64,000 nucleotides of DNA, taken from positions 5,001 through 69,000 of the forward strand of contig NZ_JAGINK010000001.1 in assembly GCF_017875955.1 (NCBI RefSeq), in the 5' to 3' direction. Under the pieces are notes generated by a model, which was given only the letters and a program-made list of their open reading frames with translations, searched no databases and was not told the DNA's origin. This document shows, in pieces, positions 22,015-32,586 of the stretch. This DNA comes from Pseudomonas sp. BP8. Lineage in GTDB: Bacteria > Pseudomonadota > Gammaproteobacteria > Pseudomonadales > Pseudomonadaceae. The stretch's first letter is position 1. Each line of letters starts with the position of its first letter. The translations under genes and the position numbers were made by a program.

Positions 22015-23262
22015 TCAGCTCAGGCGCAGGCGGCTGGCGCCGACCAGCCAGCTATAGATCAGGTACAGCAGCACGGTGGCCAGCAGCAACAGCCCACCCA
22101 ACGCGGTGGCCATGCCCCAGTTGATGCTGGTGTTGGTATAGAAGGCCACGAAGTAGCTGACCATCTGGTCGTTGGGGCTGCCGAGCAGCGCTGGGGTGAT
22201 GTAGTAGCCGATGGCCAGGATGAACACCAGCAGGCAACCTGCACCGATGCCAGCGTAGGTCTGCGGGAAGTACACCCGCCAGAAGCTGGCGAACGGATGA
22301 CAGCCCAGCGAGATCGCCGCACGCATGTAGCTGGGCGATATACCCTTCATCACGCTGTACAGCGGCAGGATCATGAACGGCAGCAGGATATGCACCATGG
22401 AGATGTAGACCCCGGTGCGGTTGAACACCAGCTCCAGCGGTTCATCGATGATGCCCATGGCCATCAGTGCGCTGTTGATCAGCCCGCCCGACTGCAGCAA
22501 CACGATCCAGGCGGCAACCCGCACCAGGATCGACGTCCAGAACGGCAACAGCACGAGAATCATCAGCAGGTTGCTTTGCCGGGTTGGCAGGTTGGCCAGC
22601 AGGTACGCCAGCGGGTAGGCCAGCAACAGGCAGATCACGGTGATCACCACCCCCATCCACAGCGTGCGGGCAAAGATATCCAGGTAGATGGCCTGGTCAG
22701 GCGTGGCCTTGGCCAGTTCGCCCAGGTCGTCGATGCGATGATCGACCGAGGCCAGCAGGTAATAGGAGGTGACAGTGCTGGTATTACGGCGGATCGCCTG
22801 CCAGTAGGCCGGATCGCCCCAGCGCTCGTCGAGGGTTTGCAAGGCTTCTTTATAGGAAGCGGGTTCAGTCTTGAACGGCAACGCCCGAGCCGTCTTCGAC
22901 AGCAGGCTGCGGTAACCGGCCAGCTCCATGTTCAAGCGTTTGGAAAGATCGCCCAGGCTCTGATTTTTGCGCGCCTCGGGCAGGTCCAGGCTCAGCGCCT
23001 TGTACACCGCTTCGCCCGGCAGGCTCTTGCCATCCCACTGCTGCACCGCTTCGACCGTACGCGGCAGGCCGGCGACCACCTCGGGGTTGCCGACGCTCTT
23101 GTACAGCAGCGCCGCGATCGGCACCAGGAACACCAGCAGAAGAAACAGCGCCAGCGGCGCGATCAACGCCTGGGCCTTCCAGCGGTTGACCCGCTCGGCA
23201 TGCTTGAGGCGCTGCTTGAGGCTTTTACCTGCGCCGTCATTCAGGGGCACTGCAATGGCCAT
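22015..23262 (-). CDS. ABC transporter permease, polyamine type with large periplasmic insert (PotB/PotH-like)
   Basis: Inner-membrane permease of the importer. The start MAIAVPLNDG was chosen because GGAG precedes it; 415 aa result. After the first helix (about residues 35-57) there is a hydrophilic segment of roughly 130 residues before the next helix, much longer than in E. coli PotB or PotH. The EAA loop MRAAISLGCHPFASFWRVYFPQTYAG is near the C terminus. It is preceded by a hairpin that separates it from the binding-protein gene. Confidence 0.88.
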   Translation of the reverse strand: MAIAVPLNDGAGKSLKQRLKHAERVNRWKAQALIAPLALFLLLVFLVPIAALLYKSVGNPEVVAGLPRTVEAVQQWDGKSLPGEAVYKALSLDLPEARKNQSLGDLSKRLNMELAGYRSLLSKTARALPFKTEPASYKEALQTLDERWGDPAYWQAIRRNTSTVTSYYLLASVDHRIDDLGELAKATPDQAIYLDIFARTLWMGVVITVICLLLAYPLAYLLANLPTRQSNLLMILVLLPFWTSILVRVAAWIVLLQSGGLINSALMAMGIIDEPLELVFNRTGVYISMVHILLPFMILPLYSVMKGISPSYMRAAISLGCHPFASFWRVYFPQTYAGIGAGCLLVFILAIGYYITPALLGSPNDQMVSYFVAFYTNTSINWGMATALGGLLLLATVLLYLIYSWLVGASRLRLS

Positions 23263-23290
23263 GGCGAACTCCGAAAAAACGGGAAAACGG

Positions 23291-23316
23291 GGAGCGCCGG
23301 ACCTGCCCGGCGCTCC
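23291..23316 (-). terminator. Intercistronic hairpin after the binding-protein gene
   Basis: Between the solute-binding protein and permease genes, the minus strand folds a 10-bp stem GGAGCGCCGG / CCGGCGCTCC followed by CCGTTTTCCCGTTTTTTC. Such hairpins commonly protect the binding-protein message and reduce transcription into the permeases, giving excess binding protein. Confidence 0.7.
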
Positions 23317-23326
23317 GATCACACGC

Positions 23327-24358
23327 TTACTTCGCCGCCCAGGCGTTGAAGCGTTGCTCCAGCTGCTCGCTGTTGTCGGCCCAGAACGCCACGTCGATCT
23401 GTACCTGGTTGGCGATGTTCTCAGGTGTAGTCGGCATGTCCTTCTTCACGGCTTCGGCCAGCAGCGGGACCGCCTTGGAGTTGGCCGGACCGTAGGCGAT
23501 GTTCTCCGAGTAAACCTTCTGCTGTTCGGGCTGAACGCTATAAGCGATGAATTTCTTCGCCTCTTCGACGTTCTTGGCGCCCTTCGGAATGGCCCAGGCG
23601 TCGAAATCGTAGATACCGCCGTTCCACACCACCTTGAGGTTGCTTTCTTTCTGTACCGCCGCGATCCGGCCGTTGTAGGCCGAGCTCATCACTACGTCAC
23701 CCGAGGCCAGGTACTGCGGCGGCTGGGCACCGGCTTCCCACCACTGGATGCTCGGCTTGAGCTGGTCGAGCTTCTTGAACGCACGGTCCTGGCCTTCCTT
23801 GGTGGCCAGCACCTTGTAGACGTCCTTCGGCGCAACGCCATCGGCCATCAGGGCGAATTCCAGGGTGTACTTGGCGCCTTTGCGCAGACCACGCTTGCCC
23901 GGGAACTGCTTGGTGTCCCAGAAATCCGCCCAGCTGGTGGGCGCGGATTTGAGCTTGTCGGCGTTGTAGGCAAGCACCGTCGACCAGACGAAGAAGCCCA
24001 CGCCGCACGGCTGGATGGCGCCAGGCACATAGTCGGCCTCGTCGCCGAACAGCGCGGGGTCGAGCTCCTCGAACATGCCTTCGTCACAGCCGCGGGCCAG
24101 CTCAGGCGACTCGACCTCGACCAGGTGCCACGACACGCTCTTGGTGTCGACCATGGCTTTGACCTTGGCCATTTCGCCGTTGTACTCGCCGGCGATGATC
24201 TTGCCGTTGCCAGCCTTCTCCCACGGCTCGTAGAACGCCTTGACCTGGGCTGCCTTGTTGGCACCGCCAAACGACACCACGGTGAGGTCCGCGGCCATGG
24301 CCTGGCCGGCGGCGAACAGGCCAAGGGCCAGGGCGGTCAGTTTCAACTGCTTGCGCAT
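23327..24358 (-). CDS. Periplasmic solute-binding protein of the ABC importer
   Basis: Extracellular binding protein of the family 1/PotD-like class. The 343-aa precursor has a signal peptide (MRKQLKLTALALGLFAAGQAMA, cleaved before ADLTVV), then the typical TVVSFGGANKAAQVKAFYEPW start. The gene starts at ATG 24358 after a GGAGAG site. Between that site and the start lies AATAATAA, the Crc/Hfq CA motif. The YdcS/PotD-type architecture suggests polyamines or related amines, but ligand residues cannot be assigned. Confidence 0.9.
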   Translation of the reverse strand: MRKQLKLTALALGLFAAGQAMAADLTVVSFGGANKAAQVKAFYEPWEKAGNGKIIAGEYNGEMAKVKAMVDTKSVSWHLVEVESPELARGCDEGMFEELDPALFGDEADYVPGAIQPCGVGFFVWSTVLAYNADKLKSAPTSWADFWDTKQFPGKRGLRKGAKYTLEFALMADGVAPKDVYKVLATKEGQDRAFKKLDQLKPSIQWWEAGAQPPQYLASGDVVMSSAYNGRIAAVQKESNLKVVWNGGIYDFDAWAIPKGAKNVEEAKKFIAYSVQPEQQKVYSENIAYGPANSKAVPLLAEAVKKDMPTTPENIANQVQIDVAFWADNSEQLEQRFNAWAAK

Positions 24359-24365
24359 TATTATT
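24358..24365 (-). promoter_or_regulatory. Candidate Crc/Hfq site (AANAANAA) at the binding-protein start
   Basis: The minus strand reads AATAATAA, exact to the catabolite-activity motif AANAANAA, lying between the GGAGAG ribosome-binding site and the ATG and sharing the A of the start codon. In Pseudomonas, Hfq with Crc binds such A-rich sites and blocks translation during growth on preferred carbon sources. Confidence 0.55.
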
Positions 24366-24398
24366 CTCTCCACAGTACAGGGTTGGTTAAGCGAACCT

Positions 24399-25523
24399 TC
24401 AGTGGGCTTCGGCAATCGGGTCGAGCGCGCGCGCGTGCTCCACCTCCCAGCCTAGCGGTACCACGTCGCCCACGGCCAAGGCCGGGTCGAGTTCGGCAAT
24501 GGGCTGCTTCACGAAGAAGTCAGTCTTGCCGCAGACTTCCAGGCGCACCCGCACGTGGTCGCCCAGATAGATGAACTCGGCCACCCGGCCGGAGAAACGG
24601 TTGGCGCAGCGCTCGCTGTGGTCATTGAGGCGCACACGCTCAGGCCGGATAGACAGGGTCACCGGATCACCCGCTTCACCGACGTTCACTGCCAGTGCCT
24701 CGACTCGCTCGCCGCGCGCCAGCTGCACCTGGCAGCGTTCGCCATTGCGCGCCAGCAAGGTGCCATTGAGGCGGTTGTTTTCACCGATGAAGTTGGCCAC
24801 GAAGGTGTTGCGCGGTTCTTCATACAGGGTGCGCGGGTCAGCGATCTGCTGGATTTCGCCCTGGTGGAACACGGCCACGCGGTCGGACATGGTCAGCGCT
24901 TCGCCCTGGTCGTGGGTCACGTACACCACGGTCACGCCGAGGCGCTGGTGAATGTGCTTGATCTCCATCTGCATGTGCTCACGCAGTTGCTTGTCGAGTG
25001 CGCCGAGCGGTTCGTCCATCAGCACCAGCTGCGGTTCGAACACCAGCGCCCGGGCCAGGGCGACTCGCTGCTGCTGGCCGCCGGAGAGCTGACCGGGGTA
25101 GCGCTTGGCGAAGGCGTCGAGCTGGACCATGCCCAGCACGCGCTTGACCCGCTCACTGATGTCGGTCTTGCTCAGGTTGCGTACGCTCAGCGGAAACGCC
25201 AGGTTTTCGGCGACGGTCATGTGCGGAAACAGCGCGTAGTTCTGGAACACCATGCCGATGTCGCGCTTGTGCGGGGGCACGTTGTTGATCGAGCGGCCCT
25301 CGAGCTGAATCTCGCCAGCAGTGGGCGTCTCGAAGCCGGCCAGCATCATCAGGCTGGTGGTCTTGCCCGAACCGGATGGGCCGAGCAAGGTGAGGAACTC
25401 GCCCTTGCGGATTTCCAGGTTGAGGTCCTTGACGATCAGCGACTCGCCGTCGTAGCTCTTCTGCACACCACGGAAGCTGACCAGCGTGTCGCCGGTGGCA
25501 GCGTTCGAATTCGCCTCGCTCAT
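24399..25523 (-). CDS. ABC transporter ATP-binding protein, polyamine type (PotA-like)
   Basis: Energises the importer. The 374-aa protein has Walker A GPSGSGKTTS near residue 45, the Q-loop, signature LSGGQQQRVALARAL, Walker B QLVLMDEPLGALD and the switch HDQGEALTMSDR. The C-terminal TOBE domain is present. The start MSEANSNAATG has an AGAAGG site upstream. First gene of the operon ATPase, binding protein, permease, permease; the HK and RR genes lie upstream on the same strand. Confidence 0.93.
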   Translation of the reverse strand: MSEANSNAATGDTLVSFRGVQKSYDGESLIVKDLNLEIRKGEFLTLLGPSGSGKTTSLMMLAGFETPTAGEIQLEGRSINNVPPHKRDIGMVFQNYALFPHMTVAENLAFPLSVRNLSKTDISERVKRVLGMVQLDAFAKRYPGQLSGGQQQRVALARALVFEPQLVLMDEPLGALDKQLREHMQMEIKHIHQRLGVTVVYVTHDQGEALTMSDRVAVFHQGEIQQIADPRTLYEEPRNTFVANFIGENNRLNGTLLARNGERCQVQLARGERVEALAVNVGEAGDPVTLSIRPERVRLNDHSERCANRFSGRVAEFIYLGDHVRVRLEVCGKTDFFVKQPIAELDPALAVGDVVPLGWEVEHARALDPIAEAH

Positions 25524-25532
25524 GCCTGCACC

Positions 25533-25540
25533 TTCTTGTT
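25533..25540 (-). promoter_or_regulatory. Candidate Crc/Hfq site overlapping the ATPase ribosome-binding site
   Basis: The minus strand reads AACAAGAA, an exact AANAANAA match, immediately overlapping the AGAAGG ribosome-binding site of the ATPase gene. Together with the copy at 24358-24365 this makes the first two genes of the importer operon candidates for Crc/Hfq repression. Confidence 0.5.
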
Positions 25541-25631
25541 GGATGACTGCGTGAGAGAAGGTTAGACAAGGCGCAAGTGCCCGCAAATCGGGGGCGCTGA
25601 GAGAATTCCATCATCCAGGTGGAAGATTGCG

Positions 25632-25649
25632 TGTAGGGATCGCCCTACA
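25632..25649. promoter_or_regulatory. Inverted repeat TGTAGGG-N4-CCCTACA, candidate operator
   Basis: A perfect 7-bp inverted repeat with a 4-base spacer (TGTAGGGATCGCCCTACA) sits 109 bases upstream of the ATPase start and about 160 bases from the 3' end of the response-regulator gene. Its size suits a dimeric LuxR/NarL-type regulator such as the neighbouring one. No promoter could be defined with certainty. Confidence 0.4.
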
Positions 25650-25678
25650 ACGATGACGTTTTCAGGTAACCGATAAAT

Positions 25679-25706
25679 CCTGTGGGAGCGGCTTCACCCG
25701 CGAATA
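25679..25706. repeat. Degenerate REP element
   Basis: CCTGTGGGAGCGGCTTCACC then CGCGAATA resembles the REP core with several changes and without an inverted partner. It lies in the 288-base gap between the response regulator and the ATPase gene. Confidence 0.55.
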
Positions 25707-25811
25707 CACCCGCCCGAACCGCTCCATTGCCACGTCGGGCCTGTTCGCCGGCAGCCCCCCACACACGCAGCGCAGCGAACCCGAGCGCGCCGCACGTCGC
25801 AACTGGAACAG

Positions 25812-26441
25812 TCAGACCAGCTTGTGCTCCATGGCGTACTTCACCAGCTCGGCCAGCGAATTGACCTTGAGCTTCTGCATCAGCCGCGCCTTATGGGTAC
25901 TGATGGTCTTGCTCGACAGCGCCAGCTGCTGGGCGATGTCATTGACGTTGGCACCTTGGGCAAGCCGCTCGAACACCGAGAACTCCCGCTCCGACAACAA
26001 CGTGTGCAGCGGACGGGTTTCGGTCAGGCCAACCTCGAAGACCATCCGGTCGGCCAGCGCCGGGTCGATGTAGCGCCCGCCACCGGCTACCCGGCGAATG
26101 GCCGTGAGCAGCAGCGCCGGGTCGCTGTCCTTGGTGGCATAGCCAGCGGCACCCGCCTTCAGGGCCCGGGCGGCCATCTGCGCTTCATCGTGCATGGACA
26201 GCATCAGGATCGCCGGTGGCGCGTTGAGCGCGCGAATCCTCGCGATGGCCTCAAGGCCACTGACCCCAGGCATCGAGATATCCAGCAGCACCACTTCACA
26301 CGGGGTGTGGCGCAGCGTTTCCAGCAATTGCTCGCCGTTGCCCGCCTCGCCCACGACCTGCATGTCCTTGGCCAGGCCGAGCAGCTGCTTGATACCTTCA
26401 CGAACAATGGTGTGGTCTTCGGCTACCAGCACTCGAATCAC
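25812..26441 (-). CDS. LuxR/NarL family response regulator
   Basis: DNA-binding partner of the adjacent kinase. The 209-aa protein has a receiver domain with the acidic pair ED (8-9), phosphorylation site D54 in VVLLDISMPG, and the K in ATKDSD; a C-terminal LuxR helix-turn-helix follows (VNDIAQQLALSSKTISTHKA). It begins 10 bases after the kinase stop, so the two are cotranscribed. The importer operon downstream on the same strand is an obvious candidate target, as an inference. Confidence 0.93.
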   Translation of the reverse strand: MIRVLVAEDHTIVREGIKQLLGLAKDMQVVGEAGNGEQLLETLRHTPCEVVLLDISMPGVSGLEAIARIRALNAPPAILMLSMHDEAQMAARALKAGAAGYATKDSDPALLLTAIRRVAGGGRYIDPALADRMVFEVGLTETRPLHTLLSEREFSVFERLAQGANVNDIAQQLALSSKTISTHKARLMQKLKVNSLAELVKYAMEHKLV

Positions 26442-26451
26442 GCGTGTTCTC

Positions 26452-28839
26452 CTAATCCAGAGGAATCGCCACGCTCAGGCTGCTGCCCTCGCCCGGCTCG
26501 CTGTCCAGGGTCATGCTGCCACCGAGCATCAGCACCCGTTCACGTACGCCGACCAGGCCGAACGACGTCGGCCTGGCCTGCTCGGTACAAAACCCCACGC
26601 CATCATCGATGACACTCATGCGCAGCACCGCAGCTTCGCGCTCGAGCAGGATCTGCACGGTATGCGCCTGGGCATGGCGCATGACGTTGGTCAGCGCTTC
26701 CTGCAGGATACGAAACAGGCCGATGGCCTTGGCATCGCTCAATGCTGGCAGATTATCCGGCACTTGTACCAGACACGGGATTTGCGTGCGCGCCTCAAAC
26801 CGCCGCGCCTGCCACTCGATAGCCGAAGCGATGCCGGCATCGAGGATCGGTGGCCGCAGCGCGGTGGCCACGTCGCGGACCAGCTGAAACAGTTGGCTGA
26901 TCAGCCGCTTCATGCTCGACAGGCGCTCGTTCAGCCCTGGGTCGAGCTCGGCATAAGCCAGCTCGCACATCGACACCTCCAGCTTGAGCACGGTGAGCAT
27001 CTGCCCCAGTTCGTCATGCACTTCACGGGCAATGCGTGCCTTCTCCTCTTCACGCACGCTCTCCAGGTGCGCCGACAGCTCGCGTAACTGCCCCTGAGAG
27101 CGCGCCAGGGCCAGCTCGGCGCGCTTGCTCTGGGAGATGTCCCAGACAATCCCGTCCCACACCACCCGGCCATCGCCCAGCTGACGGGCACTGGCCTTGA
27201 TATCAGCCCAGCGCTGCTCGCCCTGGCGGGTGAGGATACGCCCCTGCCAGGACCAGTCCTGATTGTTGGCCAGGGCCAGGTCCTGGACCCGGTGATAATC
27301 GGCCCGGTCCTGCGGATGGACCAGGTTGCGCAGGCCCATCTGCGGGTGCTGGATCGCCGCGGGCGCATAGCCAACCAGAGCCTCACTGCCTTCACTGACG
27401 TAGGGAAACTCCAGGTCGCCCTCAGCCGGGTCACGCTCCAGGCGAAACACCAGGCCCGGCACATTGCCGGCAATCCCCTTGAGCCGTGCCTCGCTCTCGC
27501 GTAAGGCGGCCAAGGCGCGGCGGCGCTCGGTGACATCGGTGAGAAACACCACCAGGTACTCGGCATCGCGAAAGCGCAAAAAGCTCAGCGACAGGTCTAC
27601 CGGCAGCACGCTGCCGTCAGCCCGCAAGCACTGGCTTTCGAAGTGCTCAGCGCCGCCATTACCGGTACGCGCACGCCGCCATAACTGCAGCCAGCGGTCC
27701 ATCTGCAGGTTCGGCTCAAAATCGATCAGCGGCCGTTCGAGCAGCTCACCCTGGCCATAACCGAGCATGCCTTCGGCGGCGTGGTTGGCATAACGGACAT
27801 GGCTGTCCCAATTGACCCAGAGGATACCCACCGTGCTCTGGTCGATGGAAAACTGGCTCAGGCGCAGCGCCTCCTCGTGCGCCTGGCGCTCGACCAGGGT
27901 TTCCCGCGCGGCCAGCAGGCTGCGTTCCAGCTGGCGTTGCTGGCGACGCTGCCAGACCAACGTGGCGATAGCGCATAACAGCAACATGCCAAACAACAGC
28001 GCCAGGTTTTGCCAGAAGCCGGCGCTCTCGCTCAGCCGCGGATACTTGGGTTGCAGCCAGCGTTGATGCAGCTGCTCCAGTTCCTTGGCCGGCATGCTCT
28101 GCAGGCCACGTTCAAGCACATCGGCCAGCAGCGGCCAGTCACGCCGCGAGCCGACCCGCAGCAACTGCGGCAGGCCGATGTCACCGACCACTGCCAGGTC
28201 ACTGAACTCACTCTCGCGCGACAAGCGGCTGAGCTGCGCTTCATCGAGCACGGCATAGCTCGCCTGCCCGCCGAGGAGCAGCTGCAGGGCTTGGCGCTCG
28301 TTGGGCACCCCCTGCAGATTGAGATTGGCGTAGTTGCTCCGCAGGTAGTCGGCCAGGGCGCTGGGCATGCGCACCGCAACCCGCTCGGCGGAGCCGAGTT
28401 TCTCCAGCTCGACCGCGACCGCTCCGGTGCGCTGCCCCACCATCAGCTGCGGGACACGCATATAGGGGTCGCTGAACAGCCACACACGCAAGCTGGCCGG
28501 GGTTTGCGTCAGGCCAGGGGCAAAATCGATCTCGCCGGCCTGCAGTGCATGCTCAAGGGCGGCCTGGTCGGCGTAATTGCGCCAGGTCAGGTCGAGCCTG
28601 AGCGCCTGCGCCAGCCAGTTGACCAGCTCGACGTTGGCTCCATACAGCTGTTGCAGACGCCGATCAAACTGGGCGTATGGCGCCTGCAGGACCAGGCCAA
28701 CCCGCAGGCTGCGGTTCTCATCCAGCCACTGCTGCTGGGCAGGCTCCAGGGCTACCGACGGCGTCGGCGCAGGCCTGGCCAAGGCGATCAAGGGCAGACA
28801 CAGGCAGCCGATAACCAACAGGCGACGCATTCGCTTCAT
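26452..28839 (-). CDS. Sensor histidine kinase with periplasmic solute-binding (SBP_bac_3) domain
   Basis: Membrane sensor kinase. The 795-aa protein has a signal peptide (about 1-22), a periplasmic family-3 solute-binding domain (about 30-270), one membrane helix near 280-298, two PAS domains (about 330-450 and 455-580), a HisKA_3 box with the phospho-accepting His in REVHDELGQM near residue 604, and a HATPase_c domain at the end (NVMRHAQAH N-box, DDGVGF G1 box). The NarX/DegS-type kinase core matches the LuxR-type regulator next door. The solute-binding domain suggests direct sensing of a small molecule in the periplasm. Confidence 0.92.
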   Translation of the reverse strand: MKRMRRLLVIGCLCLPLIALARPAPTPSVALEPAQQQWLDENRSLRVGLVLQAPYAQFDRRLQQLYGANVELVNWLAQALRLDLTWRNYADQAALEHALQAGEIDFAPGLTQTPASLRVWLFSDPYMRVPQLMVGQRTGAVAVELEKLGSAERVAVRMPSALADYLRSNYANLNLQGVPNERQALQLLLGGQASYAVLDEAQLSRLSRESEFSDLAVVGDIGLPQLLRVGSRRDWPLLADVLERGLQSMPAKELEQLHQRWLQPKYPRLSESAGFWQNLALLFGMLLLCAIATLVWQRRQQRQLERSLLAARETLVERQAHEEALRLSQFSIDQSTVGILWVNWDSHVRYANHAAEGMLGYGQGELLERPLIDFEPNLQMDRWLQLWRRARTGNGGAEHFESQCLRADGSVLPVDLSLSFLRFRDAEYLVVFLTDVTERRRALAALRESEARLKGIAGNVPGLVFRLERDPAEGDLEFPYVSEGSEALVGYAPAAIQHPQMGLRNLVHPQDRADYHRVQDLALANNQDWSWQGRILTRQGEQRWADIKASARQLGDGRVVWDGIVWDISQSKRAELALARSQGQLRELSAHLESVREEEKARIAREVHDELGQMLTVLKLEVSMCELAYAELDPGLNERLSSMKRLISQLFQLVRDVATALRPPILDAGIASAIEWQARRFEARTQIPCLVQVPDNLPALSDAKAIGLFRILQEALTNVMRHAQAHTVQILLEREAAVLRMSVIDDGVGFCTEQARPTSFGLVGVRERVLMLGGSMTLDSEPGEGSSLSVAIPLD

Positions 28840-28934
28840 CTATACGCTCGTCTTGGCAAGCGCGGCCATCAGCCGTGGCCGTCGCGGACAAATACTATTA
28901 GGCTGCCGGTATCACTCTGGCCTTGGATCGGTTC

Positions 28935-29903
28935 ATGTTGACACTTTATCGCACGACGCTGGCAATGTGCTGCCTGGCTTCGCTGGTACCGCTCGGTGCG
29001 CGCGCCGCAGAGGCCGAAACGCCCGTTCCTCGCCCTGCGCTGATCGAACGCAGCCAGGAAGACGCCCAGGCGCTTGAGCGACAGGTGCCCAAAGTGGAAC
29101 AGCAAATGCTGGAAGCTGGCGGCGAGCGTTTTCTGGCACTGTGGAAACCCGCCAACGACAGCGACCCGCAGGGCGCGCTGATCATCGTCCCTGGTGCCGG
29201 GGAAACTGCCGACTGGCCCAGTACGGTTGGCCCGCTTCGGCGCAAGTTTCCCGATGCCGGCTGGCACAGCCTGAGCATAAGCCTGCCCGACCTGCTCGCT
29301 GACAGCCCGCAAGCGCGCGTCGAGCAGGCGCCCTCGGCGCAACCGGACAAAGGCAACGGCGAAGCCGCTCCGGCCAAGGACACGCCTGCCGATGCCAACG
29401 CCAATGTCGCCCAGGCAACCGCTGCCGACGCCGATACCGCTCAGGGCACCGACGCAGTCGAGGCCAGCGAACAGACCGACCAGGCTGATGCCGAGCGGAT
29501 CTTTGCCCGGCTTGATGCGGCGGTGGCCTACGCCCAGCAACAGAAAGCCCGCAGCATCGTCCTCCTCGGCAATGGCAGCGGCGCCTACTGGGCGGCCCGT
29601 TACCTGAGCGAGCGGCAGCCGCCGCAGGTGCAAAAGCTGGTCATGGTGGCTGCACAGACACCGGCGCGGGTCGAGCATGACTTGGAGAGCCTAACCCCAA
29701 CGCTGAAAGTGCCAACAGCAGACCTGTACTACGCCACGCGCACCGCCGACCGCCGCGCGGCCGAACTGCGCCTGCAGGCGAGCAAGCGCCAGCAGGACAG
29801 TCAGTATCGGCAGTTGTCGCTGATTGCCATGCCAGGCAACAAGGCGGCGGAACAAGAGCAGCTGTTTCGCCGGGTGCGAGGGTGGTTAACACCCCAGGAG
29901 TGA
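28935..29903 (+). CDS. DUF3530 alpha/beta-hydrolase-like envelope protein
   Basis: Predicted periplasmic protein with an N-terminal signal peptide (about residues 1-24, ending LGARA). The 322-aa product has a GALIIVPGAGETADWP segment and a later IVLLGNGSGAYWAARYL, like the nucleophile elbow of an alpha/beta hydrolase, but with Gly-Asn-Gly-Ser-Gly. A 50-residue Ala/Asp-rich low-complexity linker separates them. I started at ATG 28935; a TTG four codons earlier is possible. Function unknown. Divergent from the kinase gene. Confidence 0.8.
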   Translation: MLTLYRTTLAMCCLASLVPLGARAAEAETPVPRPALIERSQEDAQALERQVPKVEQQMLEAGGERFLALWKPANDSDPQGALIIVPGAGETADWPSTVGPLRRKFPDAGWHSLSISLPDLLADSPQARVEQAPSAQPDKGNGEAAPAKDTPADANANVAQATAADADTAQGTDAVEASEQTDQADAERIFARLDAAVAYAQQQKARSIVLLGNGSGAYWAARYLSERQPPQVQKLVMVAAQTPARVEHDLESLTPTLKVPTADLYYATRTADRRAAELRLQASKRQQDSQYRQLSLIAMPGNKAAEQEQLFRRVRGWLTPQE

Positions 29904-29915
29904 TCTGCAGGCTGT

Positions 29916-29979
29916 GCCTGCCTCTTCGCGGGATTGCGTAAATTCTGTAGGAGCGGGCTTGTCCCGCGAAGAGGCCGGC
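29916..29979. repeat. REP pair between the DUF3530 gene and djlA
   Basis: A full REP copy (29945-29979, TAGGAGCGGGCTTGTCCCGC then GAAGAGGCCGGC) faces a shorter inverted partner (29916-29933, GCCTGCCTCTTCGCGGGA). It fills the gap between two converging genes and could also act as transcription terminator or mRNA-stabilising stem. Confidence 0.8.
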
Positions 29980-30002
29980 ACAGTCACCCGATCAACTTAG
30001 GG

Positions 30003-30767
30003 CTACACCCCCCTCCGCTTGCGAATCAGGGCATAGGCCTGGTGCAGCTCGCGAGTCTTATCGGTCGCCTCCCGCACCCGCGCCTCGCTCGCGCCACTGC
30101 CCACCAGCTTGTCCGGATGGTGCCGACTAAGCAGGCGTCGATAAGCCTGCTTGAGCTTGTCCGGCTCGGTATCAGCCTCGACGCCAAGCACCCGCAAGGC
30201 CGCAGCGTAAGTCATGGCGCTGCCTTCCACCGTAGCCTTGCGCGGCTCGTACTCCAGCGACAGTGCCTGCGCCTGCCGCCGACTCAGGCCAAGCGCCTGC
30301 CCCCAGTCCAGGACCAAGTCCCGTTCATGGCGCCCGGCCTTGCCATCGGCCCAGACCATCCGCCAGCACGCGCGCAGCGTGCCTTCTGCCGCATGCGGCT
30401 GGTCCTTGATGCGCCGCAGGTAAGGGCCAAGCCGTTGCTTGCCGGTCTTGCCACGGTTGAACGCTGCGATCGCACGCAAGCGGGCAGGCTCGGCCATGCC
30501 CAGCCGCGCCATCTCATGCCGCGCCTGCTGAATGTGCCCCTCGCCGACCCGGCCATCGCTCTTGGCCAGCCGCCCCAGCAAGACAAACAGCAGCTCTTCG
30601 TCACGCAGCGCCGGGCGCCCACCCAAGCGCTCGCGCAGGTCTTCCCAGCCACGCAGGCGCAGGCGCCGGTCCATCGCCTGGCCGAGCAAGGCGCCGAGCA
30701 AGGCACCCGGGATACTGGCAACCGCAAAGCCTGCTCCGGCACCGATCACTGTACTCGGCCACCACAC
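30003..30767 (-). CDS. djlA: DjlA-like co-chaperone: TerB domain plus J domain
   Basis: Membrane-anchored DnaJ-type co-chaperone. The 254-aa protein has an N-terminal membrane helix (MWWPSTVIGAGAGFAVASI..., Gly/Ala-rich as in DjlA), a TerB-like helical domain around residues 55-175, and a C-terminal J domain with HPD at about 217-219. The likely start is GTG at 30767, one base after the murU stop; a TTG further upstream would overlap murU. DjlA activates DnaK and affects capsule signalling in E. coli. In this operon it follows amgK and murU. Confidence 0.85.
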   Translation of the reverse strand: MWWPSTVIGAGAGFAVASIPGALLGALLGQAMDRRLRLRGWEDLRERLGGRPALRDEELLFVLLGRLAKSDGRVGEGHIQQARHEMARLGMAEPARLRAIAAFNRGKTGKQRLGPYLRRIKDQPHAAEGTLRACWRMVWADGKAGRHERDLVLDWGQALGLSRRQAQALSLEYEPRKATVEGSAMTYAAALRVLGVEADTEPDKLKQAYRRLLSRHHPDKLVGSGASEARVREATDKTRELHQAYALIRKRRGV

Positions 30768-30768
30768 G

Positions 30769-32456
<1,688 letters not shown>

Positions 32457-32586
32457 TACAAGGGTCTCCGACGGCCCTAGCCGTCAAGCGGGTCATGCTT
32501 TATTATCCAGCATCTTTTTCAGACCATCGAGAGGCGTGCGGCCCCACACGCGGGCAGATGGCACGCAGGAAGCCCGGACTAATAAG

